Shown here in pieces: positions 8,032 to 15,349 of a stretch of DNA of 64,000 bases; position 1 is the first letter of the stretch, and each line of letters begins with the position of its first letter. A model generated the notes under the pieces. It saw only the letters and a list, made by a program, of their open reading frames with translations, was not told the DNA's origin and did no database searches. The position numbers and the translations under genes are program-made. The stretch spans positions 128,070 to 192,069 of the forward strand of contig JBBQWZ010000003.1 in assembly GCA_038210135.1 (NCBI GenBank). The letters run 5' to 3'. Origin of the DNA: JBBQWZ01 sp038210135 (GTDB lineage: Bacteria > Acidobacteriota > Terriglobia > Bryobacterales > Bryobacteraceae).

Positions 8032-10239
8032 TTACTGCCCGGGATGATATTCGCGTTCGGTGTGACCCTTGAGTTGCTCGCGATAAAAATACACATCGCG
8101 AAGATCGCCGGTGCTATATCGTTTCGCTTGATCGTTGAAGTGGCGATTGCCCACCTGGCCGCTTTCGCCGCCCGCCGTTACCGCCTTCGCCCGCACTCGA
8201 TCTCCGAATTCGACCACCGCGACGAAGCTGTTGCCGCTGGTTCCGTACCACTTTTTCGTCCCCGGATACGCACGCGCCCCAAACGACGCCAACGATCCCC
8301 AAACCGCCGACGTAAATCCCACCGGAATGCTAGCACCCGCGTCGTTAAAGGGATGCACCATGTCCGCCGTCAGGCGCTGAAAGCGGTTGATGTCGCCCCA
8401 CGCCGTTTTCCAGCTTCCAAAATCCGACGCCAACTTCGTCGAAGCCGCGGACAGCGCCTGCAGCAGCACTTCCGGAGCCGCCTTGCTACTCACGAAATCT
8501 TCAACCGAAAGCTTCGCTTGCTTCGCGTCGCTCGCAACGCGCCGTTGAATATCCTCGCCCCAAAACACAGCCAGCGAAGTCGGCACGGACGTCACGCCCC
8601 ACCGGTAATCCCATTTCCGCAGCAGCGCGATTTGCTCAGCCAGATCCGCCTTCATCGGCCCCGCCGGAGCCGCGTCCCACGCCTTCACCAACGCCGGAAT
8701 CGTCTTCTCAAACCATGGCAGATAGCTGTCATATGCTGCCGCCACCAACGACTCGAGCGTGAAGTTCTTCGTATTCTCGAGCACCCGAATCGCATGCAAC
8801 CCGCGCGCCGATTCGCCGCCGCTCTCCACATACACCGGATAATCCGACCGCTTCGGACTGCTCATTCCCGCCGCCGACCAGGGCCAGTTGTTAGTGTTGT
8901 ACAGCCACCCGCTTCGCGGATTCAGCAGCGTCGGACTCTCATCGATCGACAACAGCCCCTGCCAATCCGTCGCCGGATTGCTGCCATCCACCGGCTTCGT
9001 GAAATCGAACCGCGTGTCCCGCTTTGGAATGTAGTTGCCGTGGAAATAAGCGATGTCGCCGTCGGCGTCCGCGAAGATCGTATTGTTCGAAGAGTTCGCT
9101 TTCAGCTCCATCGTCTCGCGGTACGCCTTGTAGTTCTTCGCCTTCGTCCGTGAATACGATTGCATCAGTGCCTTCACCGGCTCCTGCATCAAGCGGACCG
9201 CGACCCATTTCCCGTTTTCCTCACGAATGATCGGCCCATGATGCGTCCGGTATACCGTGAATTTCTTCTCCGCCATGCCGCTGGCCGTCTTATAAGGCAC
9301 CACGATTTCGCTCGCCGTCACCGGACGCTGTTCGCTCCCGAATTTATAAACGAAGCCGGTTCCCTTCTTCGTCACGGTTTCCAAATATTCGTCCACCGCA
9401 TCGACGCCGCTCGATGTATGCATCCAACCCGCCCGCTCGTTGAATCCCTGATAGATGAAAAACTGCCCCCACGTCACCGCGCCATACGCATTCAGGCCTT
9501 CCTCGCTGACCATCTGCAATTCCGAGCGGAAGAAAAACGAGGTGTGCGGATTGATCAGCAACAGCGCGTGCTTGTTCGCTGTATTCGAAGGAGCAACCGC
9601 GACGCCGTTCGATCCGCGCGGCTCCGAGTCCTCGTTGAGCGGCAGCAGTCCGCTCCCTCGCGACCTCCGCGTCGACGCATGCGCAGCGGCCGCATTCTTC
9701 CCGTAAAACGCTTTCAGATCATCCAACCGGATCCGCTCGATATCGCCGCCAATGCTGCCCTCCGTGAAGGACAACGCCATCCAAGGTTCAAACCGCTTGA
9801 TCACTAACGGCTTCACTTCCGGATGCTTGAGTAGGAAATAATTCAGGCCGTCTGCGAAGCCATCCATCAGCGCTTTCAGCCACGCCGGACTCGCCGCGTA
9901 TTGCGCCTTCATCGCATCCGTACTGATGAACAACTTCATCCGCAGATCCTGATACACCTTTGACTCGCCCTCCGCTTCCGCAAGCCGACCCATCGAATTC
10001 AAGTAGTTCGTCTCCACTCGGTTGAAGTCGTCTTCCGCCTGCGCATACACCATTCCGAACACCGCGTCCGCGTCGGTCTTGCCGTAAACATGCGCGATTC
10101 CCCAGTCGTCGCGAACGATCGTGATCTTCTCCGCGCGTTGGGCCCAGCGCTTGGCTTCGTCACGATCGGCGGCGCACAAGCCGGTCGCCCCCAGAAGCAA
10201 CAGCGCAAGAAGATTTCGCAGATGGAGTTTGGTCTTCAT
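8032..10239 (-). CDS. Penicillin-amidase/AHL-acylase family Ntn hydrolase
   Basis: The 735-residue precursor has a signal peptide (residues 1-23, ending GLCAA) and the order expected for the penicillin acylase family: alpha chain (DWGIAHVYGKTDADAVFGMVYAQAEDDF, residues 44-72), a spacer, then the beta chain starting at Ser210 in RGSNGVAVAP. Ser210 would become the N-terminal nucleophile after autocleavage. Downstream, HTSFFFRSELQM and NNTIFADADGDIAYFHGNYI match beta-chain positions. Such enzymes cleave amide bonds in the periplasm: beta-lactams, acyl-homoserine lactones or other N-acyl amines. The substrate cannot be told from sequence. It is the first gene of a likely two-gene operon with the PQQ propeller. 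Confidence 0.93.
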   Translation of the reverse strand: MKTKLHLRNLLALLLLGATGLCAADRDEAKRWAQRAEKITIVRDDWGIAHVYGKTDADAVFGMVYAQAEDDFNRVETNYLNSMGRLAEAEGESKVYQDLRMKLFISTDAMKAQYAASPAWLKALMDGFADGLNYFLLKHPEVKPLVIKRFEPWMALSFTEGSIGGDIERIRLDDLKAFYGKNAAAAHASTRRSRGSGLLPLNEDSEPRGSNGVAVAPSNTANKHALLLINPHTSFFFRSELQMVSEEGLNAYGAVTWGQFFIYQGFNERAGWMHTSSGVDAVDEYLETVTKKGTGFVYKFGSEQRPVTASEIVVPYKTASGMAEKKFTVYRTHHGPIIREENGKWVAVRLMQEPVKALMQSYSRTKAKNYKAYRETMELKANSSNNTIFADADGDIAYFHGNYIPKRDTRFDFTKPVDGSNPATDWQGLLSIDESPTLLNPRSGWLYNTNNWPWSAAGMSSPKRSDYPVYVESGGESARGLHAIRVLENTKNFTLESLVAAAYDSYLPWFEKTIPALVKAWDAAPAGPMKADLAEQIALLRKWDYRWGVTSVPTSLAVFWGEDIQRRVASDAKQAKLSVEDFVSSKAAPEVLLQALSAASTKLASDFGSWKTAWGDINRFQRLTADMVHPFNDAGASIPVGFTSAVWGSLASFGARAYPGTKKWYGTSGNSFVAVVEFGDRVRAKAVTAGGESGQVGNRHFNDQAKRYSTGDLRDVYFYREQLKGHTEREYHPGQ

Positions 10240-10813
10240 GAAGTCTCTCGGTCAAGTTTAGTGCATCAAATGGTGGTCTCCCGCGCTGAGCCTGCGCAAG
10301 TCCCGGCTTGAACCCCGACCGTCAGGAAGCGGACTCCGCCCTCAGCACCGAACCGCGACCGTCAGGAAGCGGACTCCGCCCTCAGCACCGAACCGCGACC
10401 GTAAGGAAGCGGACTCCACCCTCAGCACCGAACCGCGACCGTCAGGAAGCGGACTCCGCCCTCAGCACCGAACCGCGACCGTCAGGAAGCGGACTCCGCC
10501 CTCAGCACCGAACCCCGACCGTCAGGAAGCGGACTCCGCCCTCAGCACCGAACCCCGACCGTCAGGAAGCGGACTCCGCCTTCAGCACCGAACCGCGACC
10601 GTGAGGAAGCGGACCTCCTTCCCACCCACTCGTGAGGGCGCGCTTGCCAATAGCCCCGCATCGGATTGAACCCGGAGCATAAGCAACGGGACCTGTAATT
10701 CCAAACTGACTCGCAAGGTCGCGCGCTCTCACCTCAGCCCCGACCGTTAAGAAGTCGACTTCTGCGCGCACAGACCGCAAGCAGATCGCTACACTAACGA
10801 AGCGGATTCGATA
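10240..10813. other. Gene-free stretch holding hairpin repeats
   Basis: No credible gene. It holds the 40-bp-period array at 10308-10620, a single hairpin copy at 10671-10690 (CCCG-GA-GC-ATAA-GC-AA-CGGG) and a decayed copy near 10740. The last 50 bases must include the promoter of the MmgE/PrpD operon; a TACACT at 10790-10795 is a possible -10 element. Confidence 0.7.
10308..10620. repeat. Tandem array of GTNA-loop hairpins, 40-bp period
   Basis: Eight consecutive copies of GACCGTNAGGAAGCGGAC occur every 40 bp (loops near 10321, 10361, 10401, 10441, 10481, 10521, 10561 and 10601), with a constant 20-bp filler containing CTCAGCACCGAA. Each unit folds as CCGC-GA-CC-GTCA-GG-AA-GCGG. The first copy has CCCC for CCGC, and copies three and eight have GTAA and GTGA loops. 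The fillers are near identical, so these are not CRISPR spacers. The array lies between the divergent acylase and MmgE/PrpD genes. Confidence 0.95.
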
Positions 10814-12211
10814 ATGAGTGATTCACCAGGTTGTTCGCGCCTCCTCGCCGAGGTCCTCGCCGGAGCCCGCTTCGAGGACCTGCCGTCGCAGGTCGTCAAC
10901 CATACCCACCGCGCCGTCCTCGATTGGCTCGGTTCCGTCCTCGCCGGATCCCTCGAGCCGCCCGCGCGCATAGCGCAACAGATCGCCAAAACCCTCGGAG
11001 CCTCCAGCGAAGCCACCGTCTTCTCCTCCACCCGCGCCTCCGCCGCCGTCGCCGCACTTGCCAATGGAGTCTCCTCGCACATCCTCGAATTCGACGACAT
11101 CCACAAGACCTCCACCGTCCATGCAGCCGCGCCGGTAATCCCCGCGGCCCTTGCCGTCGCCGAACGCGAACACGCGACCGGCCGCGATTTCCTGCTTGCC
11201 GTCGCGATCGGTTACGAAGCCGCCCTGCGCGTCGGCGACGCCGTCAACCCCAGCCATTATCGTTACTGGCATCCCACTGGAACCGCCGCCACTTTCGGAG
11301 CCGCCGCGGCCGCCGCATCGCTCCTCCGCCTCGACGCGAAACAAATGCTCGATGCTCTCGGCAGCGCCGGAACCCAAGCCGCCGGGCTCTGGGAGTTCAA
11401 CGCCGACGCCACCATGAGCAAGCACCTGCACCCCGGCAAGGCCGCCTTCAACGGCGTTCTCTCAGCCGATCTCGCCAAGGCCGGATTCACCGGCGCCTCG
11501 CGCATTCTCGAAGGCGAGCGCGGCTTCTTCCGCGCCATGAGCGAGTCGTTCGACGAAACCCGCATCACCGAAGGCTTGGGCCAACATTGGAAGATTTCCG
11601 AGAACTGCTACAAGCTCCATTCCTGCTGCGCTCACACGCACACCGCTATCGATTCCGCCATCGCCCTGCGCCAGCAACAGCAATGGTCCGCCGGGCAGGC
11701 GTTCGATCACATCGCGCACATCGACATCCGCCTCTACGGACCCGGCTACGAGATCGTCAAGAATTCGAATCCTTCGACGCCTTATCAAGGAAAGTTCAGC
11801 GTCGCCTACTGTGTCGCAGTCGCGCTGCAAGAAGGACGCGTCGGCCTCGGGCAGTTCTCGACCGATCGCTTCGACGCCGACGGTCCGAACCATCCAGACA
11901 TCCGCCGCCTCCTCTCGCGGACCACCGTGGTTGTTGATGACGACCTCACCGCCATGTATCCGCGCGCGTGGCCCGCGCGCCTGACCATCACGCGAATCGA
12001 TGGAACGAAACTGCGGGTCGAAGCCGACTTCCCGCGCGGCAACCCCGAAAACAGCGTATCCACGGAAGAACTGGAAACCAAATTCGCCGCCCTCGTCGAA
12101 CCCCGCTGCGGCCCCGAAGCCGTCCGAAACGCTCTCGACGCGCTTCACCGCATGGATGACTGCGACGATATGTCGAAGCTGTTCCGCCATCTCACGCCAG
12201 CCCATGAGTAA
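10814..12211 (+). CDS. MmgE/PrpD family protein (2-methylcitrate dehydratase / cis-aconitate decarboxylase fold)
   Basis: The 465-residue product spans the whole MmgE/PrpD family. Recognisable blocks are the helical N-terminal domain (VVNHTHRAVLDWLGSVLAG, LANGVSSHILEFDDIHK near residue 80, HPTGTAATFGAAAAA near residue 155) and the C-terminal lid domain (YQGKFSVAYCVAVALQEG). Known members dehydrate 2-methylcitrate, decarboxylate cis-aconitate to itaconate, or isomerise related acids. It heads an operon whose next three genes are a CoA-transferase, a CitE-like lyase and a mesaconyl/itaconyl-CoA hydratase-type MaoC protein. That context favours a role in making or handling a C5 dicarboxylic acid over the ordinary methylcitrate cycle; no prpB or prpC lies alongside. 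It overlaps the next gene by 8 nt. Confidence 0.92.
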   Translation: MSDSPGCSRLLAEVLAGARFEDLPSQVVNHTHRAVLDWLGSVLAGSLEPPARIAQQIAKTLGASSEATVFSSTRASAAVAALANGVSSHILEFDDIHKTSTVHAAAPVIPAALAVAEREHATGRDFLLAVAIGYEAALRVGDAVNPSHYRYWHPTGTAATFGAAAAAASLLRLDAKQMLDALGSAGTQAAGLWEFNADATMSKHLHPGKAAFNGVLSADLAKAGFTGASRILEGERGFFRAMSESFDETRITEGLGQHWKISENCYKLHSCCAHTHTAIDSAIALRQQQQWSAGQAFDHIAHIDIRLYGPGYEIVKNSNPSTPYQGKFSVAYCVAVALQEGRVGLGQFSTDRFDADGPNHPDIRRLLSRTTVVVDDDLTAMYPRAWPARLTITRIDGTKLRVEADFPRGNPENSVSTEELETKFAALVEPRCGPEAVRNALDALHRMDDCDDMSKLFRHLTPAHE

Positions 12212-13370
12212 CCATCTGCCCTTCCGCGGACTCCGCGTCCTCGCCCTCGAGCAAGCCGTCGCCGCACCCTTTTGCTCCCGGCAATTCGCGGACCTCGGTG
12301 CCGACGTCATCAAGATCGAGCGGCCCGGCGAAGGCGATCCAGCTCGGAGTTACGACGGCGTGCTCAACGGAATTTCCGCTTACTTCGCCTGGTTGAATCG
12401 CGGCAAACGAAGCATCGCCCTCGATCTGAAAACGCCGCGCGACCTCGACGTTTGCGCGCGTCTTATCGATCGCGCGGACGTGTTTCTGCACAATCTCGCG
12501 CCCGGCGGTGTCGATCGCATGGGCTTCGGCTGGGACGCTCTGCACGCGAAATCGCCGCGCTTGATTTGGTGCGGGATCTCGGGCTATGGCCCCGACGGAC
12601 CCTACCGCGACAAGAAAGCCTACGACATGCTGGTGCAAGCGGAATCCGGCGTTGTCGGCTTGACCGGATCCGCCAACGCGCCCGCAAAAGTCGGGGTCTC
12701 CGTCGCCGATATCGCCTCCGGCCATTACGCCTATTCGTCGATCCTTGCCGCGCTATTCAAGCGGACCCAAACCGGCGAGGGCGACCGCATCGATATTTCG
12801 ATGCTCGAATGCCTTTCCGAATGGATGATGCCGCCGCTCTACGTTTGGCTCGGCGCCGGCAAGACGCCCGAGCGCGTTGGCGTGCGCCATGCCATGATCG
12901 TGCCCTACGGAGCCTACGCCTGCGCGGACGGCGCTGTCATGTTCGCCATCCAGAGTGACCGCGAATGGCGGCGCTTCTGCGAACACGTTATGGCGGAACC
13001 CGCGCTCGCCGATCACGAGCGCTTCAAGCTCAACGCCCTCCGTCTCGAACATCGCGCGGAACTCGAGAGTCGCATCGAGGACCGCTTTCAGCAGCACTCG
13101 CGCGCAGAAGTCATGGGGTGGCTCGAGAAAGCCGACCTCGCAACCGGCTCCGTCAACGATGTCGCCGCCGTCGCCGCGCACCCGCAGCTCGATGCGCGTG
13201 CCCGCTGGACAATCGTTGACACGCCAACCGGTACGATTCCCGCGTTGCTGCCGCCGCACAATATCCTGCACGCCCCGCCAACCATGGGCGCGGTGCCGGC
13301 GCTCGGCCAGCACACCGCTGAAATCCTCAGCGAACTTGGCATGACAATGGAGAACGATGCCGCGCTTTGA
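12204..13370 (+). CDS. CaiB/BaiF family (class III) CoA-transferase
   Basis: The 388-residue product begins at the ATG at 12204, overlapping the MmgE/PrpD stop by 8 nt; the frame is open further upstream only because of GC-rich sequence. Family features are LRVLALEQAVAAPFCSRQFADLGADVIKIERP at the start, RGKRSIALDLK near residue 68, and the probable nucleophile Asp in GDRIDISMLE near residue 195. Class III enzymes move CoA between acyl-CoA and a free acid through an aspartyl-CoA thioester. In this operon the likely acceptor is an itaconate-, mesaconate- or citramalate-like acid, by inference from the lyase and hydratase that follow. Confidence 0.92.
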   Translation: MSNHLPFRGLRVLALEQAVAAPFCSRQFADLGADVIKIERPGEGDPARSYDGVLNGISAYFAWLNRGKRSIALDLKTPRDLDVCARLIDRADVFLHNLAPGGVDRMGFGWDALHAKSPRLIWCGISGYGPDGPYRDKKAYDMLVQAESGVVGLTGSANAPAKVGVSVADIASGHYAYSSILAALFKRTQTGEGDRIDISMLECLSEWMMPPLYVWLGAGKTPERVGVRHAMIVPYGAYACADGAVMFAIQSDREWRRFCEHVMAEPALADHERFKLNALRLEHRAELESRIEDRFQQHSRAEVMGWLEKADLATGSVNDVAAVAAHPQLDARARWTIVDTPTGTIPALLPPHNILHAPPTMGAVPALGQHTAEILSELGMTMENDAAL

Positions 13371-14286
13371 ACCTCACGCAGTCCCCGTCCGCGTGGAGCG
13401 ATCGATGCTCTTCGTGCCGGCCTCGAATCCGTCGATGATCGCGAAAGCCGCCGCCAGCTCCGCCGACGCCATCTGCATCGACCTCGAAGATTCTGTCGCG
13501 GAGAACGAAAAACCCTCGGCCCGCGCTCACGTGATCGCCGCTCTGAACACTCTCGACTTCGGAACCAAGATCCGCAAGTTCCGCATGAACGCGATGGACA
13601 GCGCCCACGCCTATCGCGACCTCGTGGACGTCGTCGAAGCTGTTGGCGATCGCATCGATCTCGTCATACTTCCGAAAGCCAGCTCCGCCTTCGACGTCGA
13701 ATTCGTGGACACTTTGCTCACGCAAATCGAAACTGGCAAAGGTTTCGCCAGACCTATCGGTATCGAAGCGCAAATTGAATCCGCCGCCGGTTTCGTCAAC
13801 GTCAGTGAAATCGCAACCGCGTCCCCCAGGTTGGAAGGCCTGATTTTCGGGCCCGGCGATTACGCGGCTTCCATGCGAATGCCCGCTTCGGCGATCGGAG
13901 AAATGGATGAAAACGACGCCCTCTACCCCGGTCATCGCTGGCACGCCGTGATGCATTCGATCGTCGCGAACGCGCGCGCTAGCGGGCTTCGCGCCATGGA
14001 CGGCCCGTATGCTGGGTTCAAGGATTCCGCTGGTTTCGAACGCTCCTGCCGCATCGCCCGCGCCATGGGCTTCGACGGCAAACAGTGCATCCATCCCAAT
14101 CAACTCGCCATGAGCAACGAGATTTTTTCGCCCTCCACGACGGAACTCGAAAAAGCGCGGAGAATTATCGACGCCTGGGCCGAAGCGAAATCCGCTGGCC
14201 GAGGAGCCGCCAACATGGACGGAAAGATGATCGACGCCGCCAGCCTCCGTATGGCGCAGGCCACTCTAAAGCGAGCGCGCGCCTAA
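13357..14286 (+). CDS. CitE-like CoA-ester lyase (HpcH/HpaI family; malyl/citramalyl-CoA lyase type)
   Basis: The 309-residue product overlaps the CoA-transferase gene by 14 nt. It has the CitE/Mcl pattern: MLFVPASNPSMIAKA, ICIDLEDSV near residue 45, an Arg in FRMNA, the Mg-ligand Glu in QIESAAGF and Asp in FGPGDYAASM, and KQCIHPNQL near residue 245. Such TIM-barrel lyases split malyl-, beta-methylmalyl- or citramalyl-CoA into acetyl-CoA (or propionyl-CoA) plus glyoxylate or pyruvate. With a MaoC hydratase directly after it, the natural reading is that the hydratase makes the hydroxyacyl-CoA that this enzyme cleaves. The exact substrate is not visible. Confidence 0.92.
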   Translation: MPRFEPHAVPVRVERSMLFVPASNPSMIAKAAASSADAICIDLEDSVAENEKPSARAHVIAALNTLDFGTKIRKFRMNAMDSAHAYRDLVDVVEAVGDRIDLVILPKASSAFDVEFVDTLLTQIETGKGFARPIGIEAQIESAAGFVNVSEIATASPRLEGLIFGPGDYAASMRMPASAIGEMDENDALYPGHRWHAVMHSIVANARASGLRAMDGPYAGFKDSAGFERSCRIARAMGFDGKQCIHPNQLAMSNEIFSPSTTELEKARRIIDAWAEAKSAGRGAANMDGKMIDAASLRMAQATLKRARA

Positions 14287-14301
14287 TCCGGAGAATCCGA
14301 A

Positions 14302-14868
14302 ATGCATCCAATGCCCAACGAAATGCCTCGCGGACGCTGCTTCGAAGACTTTCGTCCCGGCGAACTCATCCGCCACGCCCTTGGACGCACCATCACCGCC
14401 ACCGACAATTCCTGGTTCACGCTGCTCACCTGCAATACGAATCCGATCCATTTCGATGCCCACTACGCAGCGCAAACAGAATTCGGAAAGCCTCTCGTAA
14501 ACTCCACCTTCACCTTGGCTTTGGTCACCGGACTCTCCGTCGCCGACGTCTCGCAATACGCCGTGAACTTAGGCTGGGACGAAGTTCGCATGCCGGCGCC
14601 GGTTTTCGAAGGCGACACCATCTACGCGCAAACCGAAATCTTGAACATTCGCGATTCTAAATCCCGCCCCCACATGGGCCTCGTCGAAATCAAGACTACC
14701 GGCTTCAAGCAGGACGGAACCGTGGTCCTCGAATACCGCCGGACCATCCTCGTATACCGGCGCGGACACGAACCACGACTGCCCGCACCGTCTGTGAAGA
14801 GAGAACGCGACGATCAGAACCGCCAACGAAGTGAGCGGCCAAACGAAACAGAACCGCCAACGAAGTGA
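14302..14868 (+). CDS. MaoC-like hydratase of the mesaconyl/itaconyl-CoA hydratase subfamily
   Basis: The 188-residue hotdog-fold product starts with the ATG at 14302; GGAG lies 8 nt upstream. The core TATDNSWFTLLTCNTNPIHF (residues 32-51) replaces the usual hydratase GDxNPxH with CNTNPIH, which is the form I recall for mesaconyl-CoA and itaconyl-CoA hydratases. TEFGKPLVNSTFTLALVTGLS and NLGWDEVRMPAPVFEGDTIY also fit that group. Normal family similarity ends around residue 155. The last 30 residues are a charged tail encoded by an imperfect direct repeat (CAGAACCGCCAACGAAGTGA at 14815 and 14849, 34 bp apart), and the stop codon falls within the second copy. The gene ends a four-gene operon. 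Confidence 0.9.
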   Translation: MHPMPNEMPRGRCFEDFRPGELIRHALGRTITATDNSWFTLLTCNTNPIHFDAHYAAQTEFGKPLVNSTFTLALVTGLSVADVSQYAVNLGWDEVRMPAPVFEGDTIYAQTEILNIRDSKSRPHMGLVEIKTTGFKQDGTVVLEYRRTILVYRRGHEPRLPAPSVKRERDDQNRQRSERPNETEPPTK

Positions 14869-15029
14869 GACGAAGTCGAGAAATCCAGCAAAGAATCCGA
14901 GCCGCGGACCAAGCGGAACGCAATCGCCGGTTACACTGCGCGCACCAAGCCGCACGAAGTGCCGCGGTGTAAGCGCGTCACCACCTCACCGGCAAAACTC
15001 ACGACCACGTGGGGTAGCACGATTATCTT

Positions 15030-15254
15030 GTGCGAGTCAAGACATCCATCACACTCCCGGAAGACCTCGTCCGCCGGATCGACCGCATCGACAACAACCG
15101 CTCCGCCTTTCTGGAGCGCGCTTCCCGCGAATATCTCGATCGGCTCGCCAAAGCAAAACGCGACGCGAAAGACGCTGCCATCCTGAACTCCCAAGCGGCT
15201 GCTCTCAACGCCGAAGCCTCCGACGTCCTCGATTACCAGGGCTTGGCAAACTGA
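15030..15254 (+). CDS. CopG-type ribbon-helix-helix antitoxin, orphan
   Basis: The 74-residue product starts with GTG. Residues 2-45 form a ribbon-helix-helix DNA-binding domain (KTSITLPEDLVRRIDRIDNN, then SAFLERASREYLDR). The C-terminal half (ILNSQAAALNAEASDVLDYQ) is the toxin-binding tail seen in antitoxins paired with MazF/PemK toxins. No intact toxin gene follows. A scrap resembling a MazF/PemK C-terminus overlaps its end, so the toxin was probably lost by deletion. It may still act as a transcription repressor of its own gene or of another TA locus. Confidence 0.85.
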   Translation: MRVKTSITLPEDLVRRIDRIDNNRSAFLERASREYLDRLAKAKRDAKDAAILNSQAAALNAEASDVLDYQGLAN

Positions 15255-15316
15255 ACCAGGTAAAAACCAGGGAACTGGACCTCGCTATCAAAATCGCATT
15301 GAATCTCGAAGGCTAA
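15237..15316 (+). pseudogene. Possible C-terminal remnant of a MazF/PemK-type toxin
   Basis: In a second frame that starts inside the last antitoxin codons, the DNA encodes GLGKLNQVKTRELDLAIKIA and then LNLEG before a stop at 15314-15316. MazF/PemK toxins commonly end with a segment of this form (a short strand, then a helix like ELDxALKIALGL). The position, immediately where the toxin gene should be, supports a deletion joining the antitoxin 3' end to the toxin 3' end. It is only 25 residues, so the call is tentative. Confidence 0.4.
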
Positions 15317-15349
15317 TTCCGAGTTCATACCGCGGGTTACACTGCGGAC

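Noticed and set aside
10308..10620. CRISPR array
   Set aside because: The 40-bp-period array looks CRISPR-like at first, but the fillers are near identical, not unique spacers, and there are no cas genes. The same holds for the 45-bp array at 25461-25715.
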